Of a DNA stretch of 31,055 nt, positions 1 through 8,933 are shown in pieces; within the stretch, counting starts at the first letter, position 1, and each line of letters begins with the position of its first letter. A program made the translations under genes and the position numbers. The stretch is from contig DGQR01000151.1 of assembly GCA_002390825.1 (NCBI GenBank), positions 1 through 31,055 on the forward strand. The letters run 5' to 3'. This stretch comes from Rhodoferax sp. UBA4409 (GTDB lineage Bacteria > Pseudomonadota > Gammaproteobacteria > Burkholderiales > Burkholderiaceae_C). The notes beneath the pieces are model-generated. The model made no database searches. It was given only the letters and a program-made list of their open reading frames with translations, and was not told the origin of the DNA.

Positions 1-957
1 CATGATGGCCAGCACAATTTCCTGGCGAACAATCACAGCAATCGTGCCCAAGGCACCGCCCAGGGCCAGCGCTCCGACATCGCCCATGAAGACTTGCGCG
101 GGGTGGGTGTTGAACCACAAAAACGCCAACCCGGCGCCGGCCAATGCCGAGCAGAAGATCAAAAGCTCACCCGAACCGGGGATGTACGGAAAAAGCAGGT
201 ACTTGGAAAACACCGAGCTCCCGGTCACATAGGCAAACACGCCCAAAGCCGAACCCACCATGACCACAGGCATGATGGCCAGTCCGTCGAGGCCATCCGT
301 CAGGTTGACCGCATTGCTGGATCCGACGATGACCAGGTAGGTCATGACCACAAAGCCGAGCACGCCCAAGGGGTAGCTCACCTCCTTGAAGAAGGGCAAA
401 AACAAGCCCGCTTTGGGCGGAAGGTTGACGTCGAAGCCCGAAGCCACCCAATTGAAAAACAGCTCCAAGACCCGGAGGTTGGAGCTTTCAGAGATGCTGA
501 AGACGAGGTAGAGCGCGGCCAACAAGCCGATCAGGCTCTGCCAAAAATACTTTTCCCGGGAGCGCATGCCTTCCGGGTCTTTGTGCACCACTTTGCGCCA
601 GTCATCGACCCAGCCAATCGCACCAAAACCCAGCGTGACGACCAACACAATCCAGACAAAACGGTTGGAGAGATCCGCCCACAGCAAGGTCGCAATCGCG
701 ATGCATAGCAAGATCAACACCCCGCCCATGGTGGGCGTTCCGCTTTTGGCGAGGTGGGTTTCCATTCCATAGCCACGAATTGGCTGGCCGATTTTCAAGG
801 CGCGCAGACGACGGATCACCACAGGCCCGGCCACCAGGCCGATGAGCAATGCGGTGAGCGCAGCCATGACGGCCCGGAACGTCAGGTACTGAAACACCCG
901 GAAAAACCCGAGCTCCGGGGACAAACCTTGCAGCCATTGGGCCAGGCTCAGCAACAT
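1..957 (-). CDS. mraY: Phospho-N-acetylmuramoyl-pentapeptide transferase MraY, C-terminus cut off by window edge
   Basis: Integral membrane enzyme that transfers phospho-MurNAc-pentapeptide from UDP to undecaprenyl phosphate, forming lipid I. The 319 codons in the window carry the family signatures: the aspartate pair in VDDWRKVV, the NAVNLTDGLDGLA motif holding the third catalytic aspartate, and MGDVGALALGGALG near the edge, all between hydrophobic helices. Family members in Burkholderiales are about 390 residues, so roughly the last 70 lie outside. The ATG at 957-955 is preceded by GGAG about 8 nt upstream. It starts 18 nt after the murF stop and is the last dcw gene seen here; murD and ftsW would be expected next. 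Identification is secure from motifs and context. Confidence 0.97.
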   Translation of the reverse strand, partial: MLLSLAQWLQGLSPELGFFRVFQYLTFRAVMAALTALLIGLVAGPVVIRRLRALKIGQPIRGYGMETHLAKSGTPTMGGVLILLCIAIATLLWADLSNRFVWIVLVVTLGFGAIGWVDDWRKVVHKDPEGMRSREKYFWQSLIGLLAALYLVFSISESSNLRVLELFFNWVASGFDVNLPPKAGLFLPFFKEVSYPLGVLGFVVMTYLVIVGSSNAVNLTDGLDGLAIMPVVMVGSALGVFAYVTGSSVFSKYLLFPYIPGSGELLIFCSALAGAGLAFLWFNTHPAQVFMGDVGALALGGALGTIAVIVRQEIVLAIM

Positions 958-975
958 GTAAATTCTCCAAACAAA

Positions 976-2391
976 TCAAGCGTCATCGGATACCACCTCC
1001 GGCGCCGATGGGGCCGACAAAGCCCCCACCACACGCTCCATGCGCATAAAGCGCGAGCCTTTAACCAATACGCTGGCCACGTCAGGCACCAATGCATGCG
1101 CGGCTTGGAGCAAACCTTCCACGGTCGCGAAATGACGTGCAGTGGGCAGCTCTTGCACCGCGAAGGCACTGGCCTCGCCCAAAGCCAGCACATGCTCTAT
1201 GCCTGCAGCCCGCGCGTAGCGGCCTGCCTCGGCATGAAAAGCCGGGCCTTGTTCACCGACCTCGCCCATATCGCCGATCACCAGCAAACGGGGGCCGGGC
1301 AAATCGGCCAGCACATCAATAGCGGCCCGCATGGAATCGGGGTTGGCGTTGTAGGTGTCGTCTACCAACGTGAAATCGCTGGCACCATGCCGGACCTGCA
1401 GTGCGCGGCAGCGGCCTTTGACCGGCAGAAAGGCCTCCAAGCCTTGTTGAACCGACGCGACCGGCACGCCTGCGGACAACGCACAGGCTGCGGCAGCCAG
1501 CGAGTTCTTGACGTTGTGACGGCCAGCGATAGTCAAGCGGAACTGCAGCATGCCCTGCGGGCTGTGGGCCTGTACCTGCCAAGCACCGTCCTGCCAATTG
1601 GCATGTTGCAAGACCACCTCAGCGCCAGTCGACGCGGCGGAAAAACCGGTAACGGAGCGGCCTGCGGCCAGCCCACGCCACAGGGGAGCAAATTCGTCAT
1701 CTGCAGGAAACACGGCAACACCATCGGCCGGCAAGGCGGACAGCACACTGCCGTTCTCGCGCGCAACGGCGTCGATGGTGTGCATGAACTCCAGGTGCTC
1801 CCGTTGCGCGTTGTTGACCAGCGCCACCGTCGGGCGAGCCATAGCCGCAAGGCCTGCGATTTCGCCGGGATGGTTCATGCCCAACTCGACCACGGCGATG
1901 CGGTGGACGGAGCGCAAACGCATCAGGGTCAGTGGGACTCCGATGTCGTTATTGAAATTGCCCACCGTGGCCAATGCGGCGCCATCCGGCGCATAGGCAC
2001 GCAAGATGCTCGCGACCATCTGGGTCACGGTGGTTTTCCCGTTACTGCCGGTGACTGCGATCAGGGGAATCTGAAACTGCGCGCGCCATGCAGCAGCGAG
2101 TGCGCCCAATGCCTGCTTGGTGTCAGACACTTCGAGTCGCGGAAGCCCTACGGGGTAGGCCGAAGCGGGTAGACCGGCATGGCACAACACGGCGGCTGCA
2201 CCTTTGGCCTGCGCCTCGTGCAACATGGCGTTGGCGTCAAAACGCTCGCCCTTGAGCGCGACGAACAGATCGCCCGGCTCAATGGTGCGGGTATCGGTAT
2301 GGACCCGGGCAATGCCAGCCGTGCTATCGCCTATCAAGTGGGCACCAGGCAACAAGCGCGCGGCATCCGCCAGCGTCATGAACAGGCTCAT
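976..2391 (-). CDS. murF: UDP-N-acetylmuramoyl-tripeptide--D-alanyl-D-alanine ligase MurF
   Basis: Cytoplasmic ATP-dependent ligase that adds D-Ala-D-Ala to UDP-MurNAc-tripeptide, the last cytoplasmic step of the peptidoglycan precursor pathway. The 471 residues have the Mur ligase layout: an N-terminal UDP-binding domain, the P-loop TGSNGKTT at residues 114-121, the central ELGMNHPGEI and NNAQREHLEF motifs, and the C-terminal DDTYNANPDSM motif typical of MurF. Length is normal for the family. The ATG at 2391-2389 overlaps the murE stop by 4 nt (ATGA), so translation is probably coupled. A second Met at codon 5 is a possible alternative start. A long open frame on the opposite strand at 754-2172 is a GC-bias shadow. 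Confidence 0.97.
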   Translation of the reverse strand: MSLFMTLADAARLLPGAHLIGDSTAGIARVHTDTRTIEPGDLFVALKGERFDANAMLHEAQAKGAAAVLCHAGLPASAYPVGLPRLEVSDTKQALGALAAAWRAQFQIPLIAVTGSNGKTTVTQMVASILRAYAPDGAALATVGNFNNDIGVPLTLMRLRSVHRIAVVELGMNHPGEIAGLAAMARPTVALVNNAQREHLEFMHTIDAVARENGSVLSALPADGVAVFPADDEFAPLWRGLAAGRSVTGFSAASTGAEVVLQHANWQDGAWQVQAHSPQGMLQFRLTIAGRHNVKNSLAAAACALSAGVPVASVQQGLEAFLPVKGRCRALQVRHGASDFTLVDDTYNANPDSMRAAIDVLADLPGPRLLVIGDMGEVGEQGPAFHAEAGRYARAAGIEHVLALGEASAFAVQELPTARHFATVEGLLQAAHALVPDVASVLVKGSRFMRMERVVGALSAPSAPEVVSDDA

Positions 2392-3887
2392 GCAACAACT
2401 CCGTGGGTGGGCTGGCGGTGTGACAGCGCCGCCTTGGCGTGCGCCATGTCAGAAAACGGCGTCTTGGTGCCGGCCACTTCTTGGGTCTCTTCGTGGCCTT
2501 TGCCCGCGAGCAAGACCACGTCTTGTGCAGCGGCCTCGGCAATCACTTGGGCGATGGCTGCACCGCGGTCCACTTGCACGTCCACGTGCGGGCACTCCAC
2601 CATACCCAAAAGAATTTGCGCCACGATGGACTCAGGCCTTTCGCTGCGGGGGTTGTCGCTCGTCACCACGACACGGTCCGACTGCGCAGCAGCCACTGCG
2701 CCCATCAAGGGGCGCTTGGTGGCATCGCGGTCGCCACCACAGCCAAACACGCACCACAAGCGCCCGCCGCGGCTGCGCGCCACGGGCTGCAAGGCGCGCA
2801 GCGCCTGGTCCAGAGCGTCCGGGGTGTGGGCGTAGTCCACAGCCACCAAAGGCGCCGCATCCCCGCCCACGCACTCCATGCGTCCCGGAACAGGCAGCAA
2901 TGTGGAGCACGCGGCAACCGCCTCCGGCAGTGCAATGCCTTGCGCACGCAAAGTAGCCAGCACACCCAGCAAGTTGGAAACGTTGTAGCTGCCGATGACG
3001 TGCGACTGCATGCGAATGGCTTGCGCGCCTTCCACCACATCGAACGCGAGGCCTTTAGCGGTATGGGACACATCACGCGCCTGCAATCGGGCTGGCCGGT
3101 TCACACCGACGGTCCACAAGTCTAGGACGGAACTTGCCAGCTCGGCGGCCAGCTCCTGGCCCTTGTCGTCATCCACATTGATCACCGCGGCACGCAAGCC
3201 CTCCCAAGCAAACAGCGAGCGCTTTGCTGCCCAGTAGGCGGCCATGCTGCCGTGGTAGTCCAAGTGGTCTTGGGTGAAGTTGGTGAAGATGGCGGTATGA
3301 ATCACAGTGCCTGTCATCCGCATTTCTTCAATGCCGATGGAGGAGGCCTCGATAGCACAGGCTTCGAGCCCCTGCTCCACAAAGCTACGCAGTGTCTTTT
3401 GCAACAGCACCGGGTCTGGCGTGGTGAAACCGGTAGCGGTGAGCGCAGGTGGGCGGCCGACACCCAAGGTGCCGATCACGCCACAGGCCTTGGCTTGTGC
3501 GCCTTGAACTTGACCTAAGGCTTGCGCCAGCCACCAAGCCGTGCTGGTTTTGCCATTGGTACCCGTCACCGCCAACAGCGCCAACTCGCGGGATGGCGTA
3601 CCATAAAACTCGGAGGCAATCGGGCCGGAGTCGGCTTTCAGGTTGGCGTATGGCGCCACTTTTTCAGCATCAAAGCCAAAAGTATCTGCCCCGTCTTGGT
3701 CGACCACGCAGGCCAATGCGCCCTGCTTCAGCGCTGCAGACACGAAGCGGCGGGGATCAGTCGCCACGCCAGGCCAGGCAATGAAGGCATCTGTTGCAGT
3801 GATCGTACGGCTGTCGGTCGTCAGCCCTTGCACGCCACGCGCGCGCAACCAGGCAACCACGGCGGCGGGATGGGTGAAAGCCGTCAT
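2388..3887 (-). CDS. murE: UDP-N-acetylmuramoyl-L-alanyl-D-glutamate--2,6-diaminopimelate ligase MurE
   Basis: Cytoplasmic ligase adding the third stem-peptide residue. Visible in the 499 residues: the P-loop GTNGKTS at 109-115, the KRSLF segment holding the lysine that is carbamylated in Mur ligases, DYAHTPDAL, and DNPRSE. The DNPR sequence is the family signature for meso-diaminopimelate specificity, so the product should be the DAP tripeptide, as expected for a Gram-negative; dapF in the same window makes meso-DAP. The start at 3887 overlaps the ftsI stop by 1 nt (TGATG), and the stop overlaps the murF start by 4 nt. Length is normal. Confidence 0.97.
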   Translation of the reverse strand: MTAFTHPAAVVAWLRARGVQGLTTDSRTITATDAFIAWPGVATDPRRFVSAALKQGALACVVDQDGADTFGFDAEKVAPYANLKADSGPIASEFYGTPSRELALLAVTGTNGKTSTAWWLAQALGQVQGAQAKACGVIGTLGVGRPPALTATGFTTPDPVLLQKTLRSFVEQGLEACAIEASSIGIEEMRMTGTVIHTAIFTNFTQDHLDYHGSMAAYWAAKRSLFAWEGLRAAVINVDDDKGQELAAELASSVLDLWTVGVNRPARLQARDVSHTAKGLAFDVVEGAQAIRMQSHVIGSYNVSNLLGVLATLRAQGIALPEAVAACSTLLPVPGRMECVGGDAAPLVAVDYAHTPDALDQALRALQPVARSRGGRLWCVFGCGGDRDATKRPLMGAVAAAQSDRVVVTSDNPRSERPESIVAQILLGMVECPHVDVQVDRGAAIAQVIAEAAAQDVVLLAGKGHEETQEVAGTKTPFSDMAHAKAALSHRQPTHGVVA

Positions 3888-5632
3888 CAGAAGCTCTCCT
3901 CGACCGCCGAAGCCTGAATATGCGGCTGCACGGCAATATCGGGCTGGACACCCAACATACGCAGCGTTTGTTGCACCGTTTCACTGAACACCGGCGCAGC
4001 CACTTCACCGCCGTAATACTTGCCAGCGCTTGGTTCATCCAGCATCACGCCGACAATGATCCGGGGCTCTTCAATCGGGGCCATGCCCACGAACCAGCTT
4101 CTGTATTTGCGGTTTCCGTCAGAGCCATAGCCCTTGCCGATCTGCTTGTATGCGGTACCGGATTTGCCACCTACCGAGTAGCCGATCGTCTGGGCTTTGG
4201 GGGCGGTCCCGCCGGGGCCGGCCGCCATTTTCAACATGTGTCGGACGCGGGCGGCTGTCTGCTCGGAAAACACCTGTACGCCTACTGCAGGCGTAGTGGT
4301 TTTCAGCAAGGTGGCGGGGATGATTTGCCCGCCGTGTGAAAAGACGGTGTAAGAGCGCACCATTTGAAACAGGGACGCAGACATGCCGTAGCCGTACGAG
4401 ACCGTGGCTTGCTCGATGGGGCGCCACGATTTGTAAGGGCGCAAGCGACCGGACACAACACCGGGGAACTCGACTTGGGGCTTCTGGCCAAAGCCGGCTT
4501 GCGAAAAGGTTTGCCACATTTCGCTCGCAGGCATTTGCATGGCCAGCTTGGTCGTTCCCACGTTGCTGGACACTTGCAGAACCTGCTCTACGGTCAACAT
4601 CCCGTGGGGATGAGAGTCGCGGATCGTCGCGCCCGTGATCGTGATGGTGCCGGGGGCCGTGTCGATCATCGTAGTCGGCTTCACACGACCAGTTTCGAGC
4701 GCCAAGCCCACCGTGAAGGGCTTCATGACCGAACCGGGCTCAAAGGTATCGGTCAATGCGCGGTTGCGCAGCTGTTCACCGGTCAGGTTCTTGCGCTTGT
4801 CGGGCGTGTAGCTGGGGTAGTTGGCCAATGCCAGCACCTCGCCGGTGATGGCATCCAACACCACCACGCTGCCGGCTTTGGCTTTGTGGGTAGTCACCGC
4901 ATCCCGCAACTTCTGGTACGCAAAAAACTGCACTTTGCTGTCGATGCTGAGTTGCAGGTCGCGCCCTGGCACCGGCGGCACCACCTCGCCCACATTCTCG
5001 ACCGCCCTGCCCAATCGGTCCTTGATCACATGGCGCATACCGGCACGACCGAGCAGCTCTTTGTTGAACATCAGCTCAACGCCCTCTTGGCCGTTGTCTT
5101 CCACGTTCGTAAAGCCCACGATGTGGGCCGCAGCCTCGCCTTCCGGGTACTGGCGCTTGTACTCTTTGCGCTGGTAAATACCCTTGATGTTGAGCTCGGC
5201 TATTTTTTTGGCGATATCCGCATCGACCTGCCGCTTGATCCAGACAAACGTTTTGTCCTCGTCAGCCAGCTTTTTGGACAGCTCCGCCACGGGCATATCC
5301 AACAACTTGGCCAGCTGCGAGAGCTGGCCTTTTTCGAGATCGACGTCCTCAGGGATAGCCCAGATGCTGGGCGCGGGTACGCTGGACCCCAGGATCAATC
5401 CATTGCGGTCCAGAATGCGGCCGCGATCCGCGGGGAGATCGATCGTCCGGGCAAAGCGCACTTCGCCTTGCTTGATAAAGAAATCATTGGCATACACCTG
5501 GATATAAGCCGCCCGGGCCACCAACCCGGTAAAGCCCAGCGCAATAGCGCCCACCACAAACTTGCTGCGCCACACAGGGGTGCGGCTGGCCAGCAAGGGG
5601 CTGGAGGTGTACTGGATGCCCCGGCGTGTCAC
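3887..5632 (-). CDS. ftsI: Peptidoglycan D,D-transpeptidase FtsI (PBP3)
   Basis: Septum-specific class B penicillin-binding protein that cross-links peptidoglycan at the division site. It has a short cytoplasmic N-terminus, one membrane segment at about residues 25-45, a PBP dimerisation domain, and a transpeptidase domain with all three active-site motifs: SVMK at 301-304 (acylated serine 301), SSN at 355-357 and KSGT at 490-493. At 581 residues the length is usual. The start codon is GTG at 5632-5630 and overlaps the ftsL stop (GTGA). The C-terminal tail after about residue 560 is not conserved. Confidence 0.97.
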   Translation of the reverse strand: MTRRGIQYTSSPLLASRTPVWRSKFVVGAIALGFTGLVARAAYIQVYANDFFIKQGEVRFARTIDLPADRGRILDRNGLILGSSVPAPSIWAIPEDVDLEKGQLSQLAKLLDMPVAELSKKLADEDKTFVWIKRQVDADIAKKIAELNIKGIYQRKEYKRQYPEGEAAAHIVGFTNVEDNGQEGVELMFNKELLGRAGMRHVIKDRLGRAVENVGEVVPPVPGRDLQLSIDSKVQFFAYQKLRDAVTTHKAKAGSVVVLDAITGEVLALANYPSYTPDKRKNLTGEQLRNRALTDTFEPGSVMKPFTVGLALETGRVKPTTMIDTAPGTITITGATIRDSHPHGMLTVEQVLQVSSNVGTTKLAMQMPASEMWQTFSQAGFGQKPQVEFPGVVSGRLRPYKSWRPIEQATVSYGYGMSASLFQMVRSYTVFSHGGQIIPATLLKTTTPAVGVQVFSEQTAARVRHMLKMAAGPGGTAPKAQTIGYSVGGKSGTAYKQIGKGYGSDGNRKYRSWFVGMAPIEEPRIIVGVMLDEPSAGKYYGGEVAAPVFSETVQQTLRMLGVQPDIAVQPHIQASAVEESF

Positions 5633-5946
5633 TCGGCACCTTTCGTCGGCATAGGGGCTTCGGCAGCGGCTTTGGACGCCGGAGCGGTGTAGGTCACATA
5701 GCTGGTGATGGCAGGTGTCACCTGGCGCATCTGTAGTTTGTCGCGTGCGAGCTGCTGCACACGGGCAGAGGTGGCTTGCTCACGCTTGGCCACTTGCAAG
5801 CGCCCGAACTCCGTTTCAAGGCGACGCGAATCAGCACGCGCCTTGTCCAGCTCAGTAAACAGGCGGCGGGACTCGTATTGCACGCCGACCAGGTACAGGG
5901 CGCTGATCACAACCGCCAACAGCAGCACGAGGTTGATCCGGATCAT
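5629..5946 (-). CDS. ftsL: Cell division protein FtsL
   Basis: Small bitopic division protein that with FtsB and FtsQ regulates the FtsWI septal synthase. The 105 residues show the FtsL layout: membrane segment at about 5-21 right at the N-terminus, then a charged heptad-rich coiled coil at about 25-75 and an Ala/Pro-rich C-terminal tail. The sequence itself is poorly conserved in the family, so the call depends on topology, size and position between rsmH and ftsI. It overlaps both neighbours by 4 nt (ATGA with rsmH, GTGA with ftsI). Confidence 0.93.
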   Translation of the reverse strand: MIRINLVLLLAVVISALYLVGVQYESRRLFTELDKARADSRRLETEFGRLQVAKREQATSARVQQLARDKLQMRQVTPAITSYVTYTAPASKAAAEAPMPTKGAE

Positions 5947-6878
5947 GCCGGCATCCTCTGCGCCACACGCAGGATCGCGCTGCGGGAGCGAGGATTTGCA
6001 GCGACCTCCTCAGCCGACGGCTTGATACGCCCAAGCGCCTTCAGTTTCATGACCTTGGGTGCGGCAAAAGGGGCACGCCGGTCGTATTCATCTTTCGAGT
6101 GTTTGGCAATAAATTGCTTGACGATCCGGTCTTCCAGCGAATGAAAGCTGATCACCGCCAGCCGCCCTCCGGGCTCCAGCACCTCGAGACTGGCTTCTAG
6201 CGCTTGTTGCAACTCCTCAAGCTCGGCGTTGATGAAAATCCGAAAAGCCTGAAATGTGCGCGTTGCAGGGTTCTGGCCCGGCTCGCGGGTTTTGACCGTG
6301 TCAGCCACGAGTTGGGCCAGCTCGGAGGTGGTTGAAATTGCCCCCCGTTCCTGTCGGCGAGCAACAATCGCCTTTGCAATTGCCCCAGCAAACCGTTCTT
6401 CACCGTATTCACGTATCACCTCCGTGATTTGATTGATCTCGGCTGTCTCCAGCCACTGGGCAACACTCTCTCCGCGCGTGGTGTCCATGCGCATATCCAA
6501 AGGACCTTCGAAGCGGAAGCTGAAGCCCCGCTCCGGGCTGTCAATCTGGGGGGAACTGACCCCCAGATCCATCAGAATTCCGCCCACACTGCCGCCTGCC
6601 AGAACTCCAAGATTGGAAAATCCTTCGTGACGGATAGAGAAGCGGGCGTCGTCGATCAACGCTGCTTGTGCCACAGCCTCCGGGTCGCGATCAAACGCGA
6701 TCAAGCGCCCATCAGCATCCAGGCGCGACAAAATGAGCCGGGAGTGACCACCACGACCGAACGTGGCGTCGACATAGGTGGCTTGGGCCGCTGCGGTAAA
6801 TGGAGTGCCGCCGTCACTGAACAAGGCATCAACCGCTTCGTTCAACAACACGGTGGTATGGATCCGGGGAGCTTCCAC
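5943..6878 (-). CDS. rsmH: 16S rRNA (cytosine(1402)-N4)-methyltransferase RsmH (MraW)
   Basis: SAM-dependent enzyme that methylates N4 of C1402 in the 16S rRNA decoding centre. The 311 residues contain the SAM-binding motif DATFGRGGHS at about 38-46, GILMDLGVSSPQ, the family segment ERGFSFRFEGPLDMRMD, and the C-terminal AVISFHSLEDRIVKQF. Length is typical. The start codon is GTG at 6878-6876, with AAGG a few bases upstream overlapping the mraZ stop region; the gap to mraZ is only 9 nt. Second gene of the dcw operon. Confidence 0.97.
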   Translation of the reverse strand: MEAPRIHTTVLLNEAVDALFSDGGTPFTAAAQATYVDATFGRGGHSRLILSRLDADGRLIAFDRDPEAVAQAALIDDARFSIRHEGFSNLGVLAGGSVGGILMDLGVSSPQIDSPERGFSFRFEGPLDMRMDTTRGESVAQWLETAEINQITEVIREYGEERFAGAIAKAIVARRQERGAISTTSELAQLVADTVKTREPGQNPATRTFQAFRIFINAELEELQQALEASLEVLEPGGRLAVISFHSLEDRIVKQFIAKHSKDEYDRRAPFAAPKVMKLKALGRIKPSAEEVAANPRSRSAILRVAQRMPA

Positions 6879-6887
6879 CGTCAGGCC

Positions 6888-7316
6888 TTAAAAAGAAAAG
6901 TCCTTGAAGACGTCGGGCATGTCACCCTGCATCGCCTTGGCCTCTTGTTCGTCGTAGGTCGCTTTGTCCCACAACTCAAAATGATTACCCATGCCAAGCA
7001 GCATGGTGTCTTTGGCAATACCTGCAGACTCCCGGAGTTCAGGCGAGATCAGCACGCGGCCGGTGCCATCCATCTCGACATCCATGGCATTGCCCAAAAA
7101 AATCCGCTTCCACCACTGCGCCGACATCGGCAATGCAGCGATACGTTCCCTGAACTTTTCCCACTCCGGACGCGGGAAAACCATCAGGCAACCGTGTGGG
7201 TGCTTGGTGATCGTGAGTTGTCCGGCAGCCGTCGCACTCAAGACGTCACGATGCCGTGTCGGCACCGACAGGCGACCCTTGGCATCAAGACTGAGAGACG
7301 AAGCCCCTTGGAACAC
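6888..7316 (-). CDS. mraZ: Transcriptional regulator MraZ, GTG start
   Basis: First gene of the dcw cluster; MraZ is an AbrB-fold DNA-binding protein that in E. coli represses its own operon. The product is 142 residues with the two SpoVT/AbrB-like repeats, including FQGASSLSLDAKGRLSVPTR at the N-terminus and GRVLISPELRE in the second. I place the start at the GTG at 7316-7314 because AAGGTGG lies about 6 nt upstream and because the family begins right at FQGA. An ATG at 7349 would add 11 unconserved residues and leave this Shine-Dalgarno inside the gene. Candidate operator boxes lie 48-82 nt upstream. Confidence 0.95.
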   Translation of the reverse strand: MFQGASSLSLDAKGRLSVPTRHRDVLSATAAGQLTITKHPHGCLMVFPRPEWEKFRERIAALPMSAQWWKRIFLGNAMDVEMDGTGRVLISPELRESAGIAKDTMLLGMGNHFELWDKATYDEQEAKAMQGDMPDVFKDFSF

Positions 7317-7363
7317 GTAAAACCACCTTTGTACTGTGACAGCACTCAAACAGCAATTTCATG

Positions 7364-7398
7364 GCACTTTTCACCACTAAATTGCACTTTTTTGCACT
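7364..7398 (-). promoter_or_regulatory. Four MraZ-type operator boxes, 10-bp period
   Basis: On the minus strand the region reads AGTGC, AGTGC, AGTGG, AGTGC, each separated by exactly 5 bp (boxes at 7394-7398, 7384-7388, 7374-7378, 7364-7368). One helical turn between boxes matches how ring-shaped MraZ binds tandem direct repeats: TGGGN repeats with 5-bp spacers in E. coli and AAAGTG-type boxes in Mycoplasma. The boxes end 47 nt before the mraZ GTG. Assignment to MraZ is by analogy; the repeat itself is directly visible. Confidence 0.75.
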
Positions 7399-7423
7399 GT
7401 ATCAGCAAACGGCCTAATCGCAA
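7396..7423 (-). promoter_or_regulatory. Possible mraZ (dcw) promoter
   Basis: On the minus strand TTGCGA (7423-7418), a 16-bp spacer and TACAGT (7401-7396) form a weak sigma70-like pair. The -10 element overlaps the first MraZ-type box, which would let MraZ block RNA polymerase. Both hexamers deviate from consensus, so this is a guess supported mainly by its position. Confidence 0.3.
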
Positions 7424-7470
7424 GATGCCTTGCGCGAATTTTTTCCAATGAAATCAAGGACTTAGAAGCG

Positions 7471-7497
7471 TTTTTAAAGGCGGCGACGCCTTAAAAA
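7471..7497 (-). terminator. Hairpin between hslU and mraZ, probable hslVU terminator
   Basis: An AAGGCG / CGCCTT stem with a 4-nt loop is extended by flanking A and T runs with one bulged A. It lies about 80 nt after the hslU stop and before the mraZ control region. Because the stem is flanked by A and T runs on both sides it could act in either direction, but the uninterrupted U tract after the GC part is only about 3 nt, so strength is uncertain. Confidence 0.5.
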
Positions 7498-7575
7498 CCG
7501 TTCTAAATTAAGCACTTAGCAGATGCTCTGAAAGTGATGCTTGAAGGGACTACCGTTTATCCGCTTTTTCACAGA

Positions 7576-8910
7576 TCACAGAATAAATCGGGACAAATCT
7601 TCGTCCTGGCTCAGCGCTCCGAGGCGCTCGTCCACATAGCGGGCGTCGATCTGGATGGTTTGGCCGCCCAGGTCTCCCGCATCGAAACTGACATCATCCA
7701 GCAAACGCTCCATGACCGTCGCCAAGCGGCGAGCCCCGATGTTTTCGGTTCGCTCGTTCACATCGAAAGCGATCTGCGCAAGCCGGGTAATGCCATCCGC
7801 TGTGAACTCCAGCGATACCGCCTCCGTGGCCAGCAAAGCCTGGTATTGCTTGATCAACGATGCATGGGTTTGGGTCAAGATCGCTTCAAAATCTTGAACC
7901 GACAGAGACTGCAGCTCCACACGGATCGGGAAGCGCCCCTGCAATTCAGGAATCAGATCGCTCGGCTTGCTCAAATGGAAGGCGCCCGATGCGACGAACA
8001 AAATATGGTCCGTCTTCACCATGCCGTACTTGGTGGTGACCGTGGTTCCTTCGACCAAGGGGAGCAGATCACGCTGAACACCTTGCCTGGAAACCTCGCC
8101 CCCATTGCCCTCGCCACGGGAGGTGACCTTGTCAATTTCATCAATAAACACAATGCCGTTTTGCTCCAGCGTTTGGATCGCCTGGGTTTTGATGTGGTCT
8201 TCGTTGACCAGCTTGGCAGCCTCTTCCTCTGCCAGTAGTTTGGCGGCCTCCGCAATCCGCAATTTGCGAGTTTGCTTCTTGCCTTGGCCCATTTGACCAA
8301 AGAGCCCGCGAAGCTGCTCGGTCATCTCCTCTATGCCCGCAGGCCCCATGACTTCCAAGCTGGGCGCTGGCATGGCGAGGTCCAACTCGATTTCTCGGTC
8401 ATCGAGCTGTCCTTCCCGGAGCTTTTTACGAAACGCTTGGCGCGTGGCGCTCTCGGGGGCGTCGGCTGCCTGCGCGGCACTGGCATCGAACCGGGGAGGG
8501 GGCACCAAGATATCCAGAATGCGCTCTTCGGCGGCGTCTTCAGCCCGGCGGGCAAGCTTGCGCTTTTCTTGCTCCCGAACCTGCTTTACGGCAATTTCTG
8601 CCAGATCGCGAATGATGGCATCCACGTCTTTGCCGACATAACCAACCTCGGTGAACTTGGTTGCCTCGACCTTGATGAACGGTGCATCGGCCAGCTTTGC
8701 CAGGCGTCGCGCAATCTCTGTTTTACCGACGCCGGTAGGACCAATCATCAAAATATTCTTAGGCGTAATTTCATGACGCAAATCGCCTTCGACCATCTGC
8801 CGGCGCCAGCGATTGCGCAGTGCGATCGCAACCGCACGCTTGGCCTGCGCCTGGCCCACAATGTGTTTGTCTAACTCGGCAACGATGCCGCGAGGTGTGA
8901 GCGTCTGCAT
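7576..8910 (-). CDS. hslU: ATP-dependent protease ATPase subunit HslU (ClpY)
   Basis: AAA+ unfoldase that forms a complex with HslV and feeds it unfolded substrates. The 444-residue product has the N-terminal TPRGIVAELDKHIVGQ segment, Walker A GPTGVGKT at 57-64, the FTEVGYVGKDVD pore-loop region (GYVG), the inserted I domain, Walker B IVFIDEIDK, and the conserved C-terminal end DLSRFIL that docks into HslV. I start at the ATG at 8910-8908, because the family begins MQTLTP; an upstream Met at 8976 lies inside hslV. The gap to the hslV stop is 23 nt, so the two are an operon. Confidence 0.97.
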   Translation of the reverse strand: MQTLTPRGIVAELDKHIVGQAQAKRAVAIALRNRWRRQMVEGDLRHEITPKNILMIGPTGVGKTEIARRLAKLADAPFIKVEATKFTEVGYVGKDVDAIIRDLAEIAVKQVREQEKRKLARRAEDAAEERILDILVPPPRFDASAAQAADAPESATRQAFRKKLREGQLDDREIELDLAMPAPSLEVMGPAGIEEMTEQLRGLFGQMGQGKKQTRKLRIAEAAKLLAEEEAAKLVNEDHIKTQAIQTLEQNGIVFIDEIDKVTSRGEGNGGEVSRQGVQRDLLPLVEGTTVTTKYGMVKTDHILFVASGAFHLSKPSDLIPELQGRFPIRVELQSLSVQDFEAILTQTHASLIKQYQALLATEAVSLEFTADGITRLAQIAFDVNERTENIGARRLATVMERLLDDVSFDAGDLGGQTIQIDARYVDERLGALSQDEDLSRFIL

Positions 8911-8933
8911 AAAAAACTTCGAAAAGGCAGGAG

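Noticed and set aside
754..2172. 472-codon open frame on the plus strand opposite murF
   Set aside because: Composition is a mirror of the murF codons (many Gln, His, Arg, Gly), with no family motif or ribosome site; murF on the other strand has all its signature motifs.
2204..2956. Overlapping open frames opposite murE
   Set aside because: Low-complexity Arg/Pro/Ala translations caused by high GC; murE motifs are complete on the minus strand.
6190..6235. CTAGCGCTTG in rsmH as another copy of the dispersed repeat
   Set aside because: Encodes the ordinary conserved RsmH helix (ELEELQQALEAS) and lacks the 17-nt arm and the fixed 28-nt spacing.
7317..7349. Longer mraZ from an ATG at 7349
   Set aside because: Adds 11 unconserved residues and places the good AAGGTGG ribosome site inside the gene; the GTG at 7316 fits the family N-terminus.
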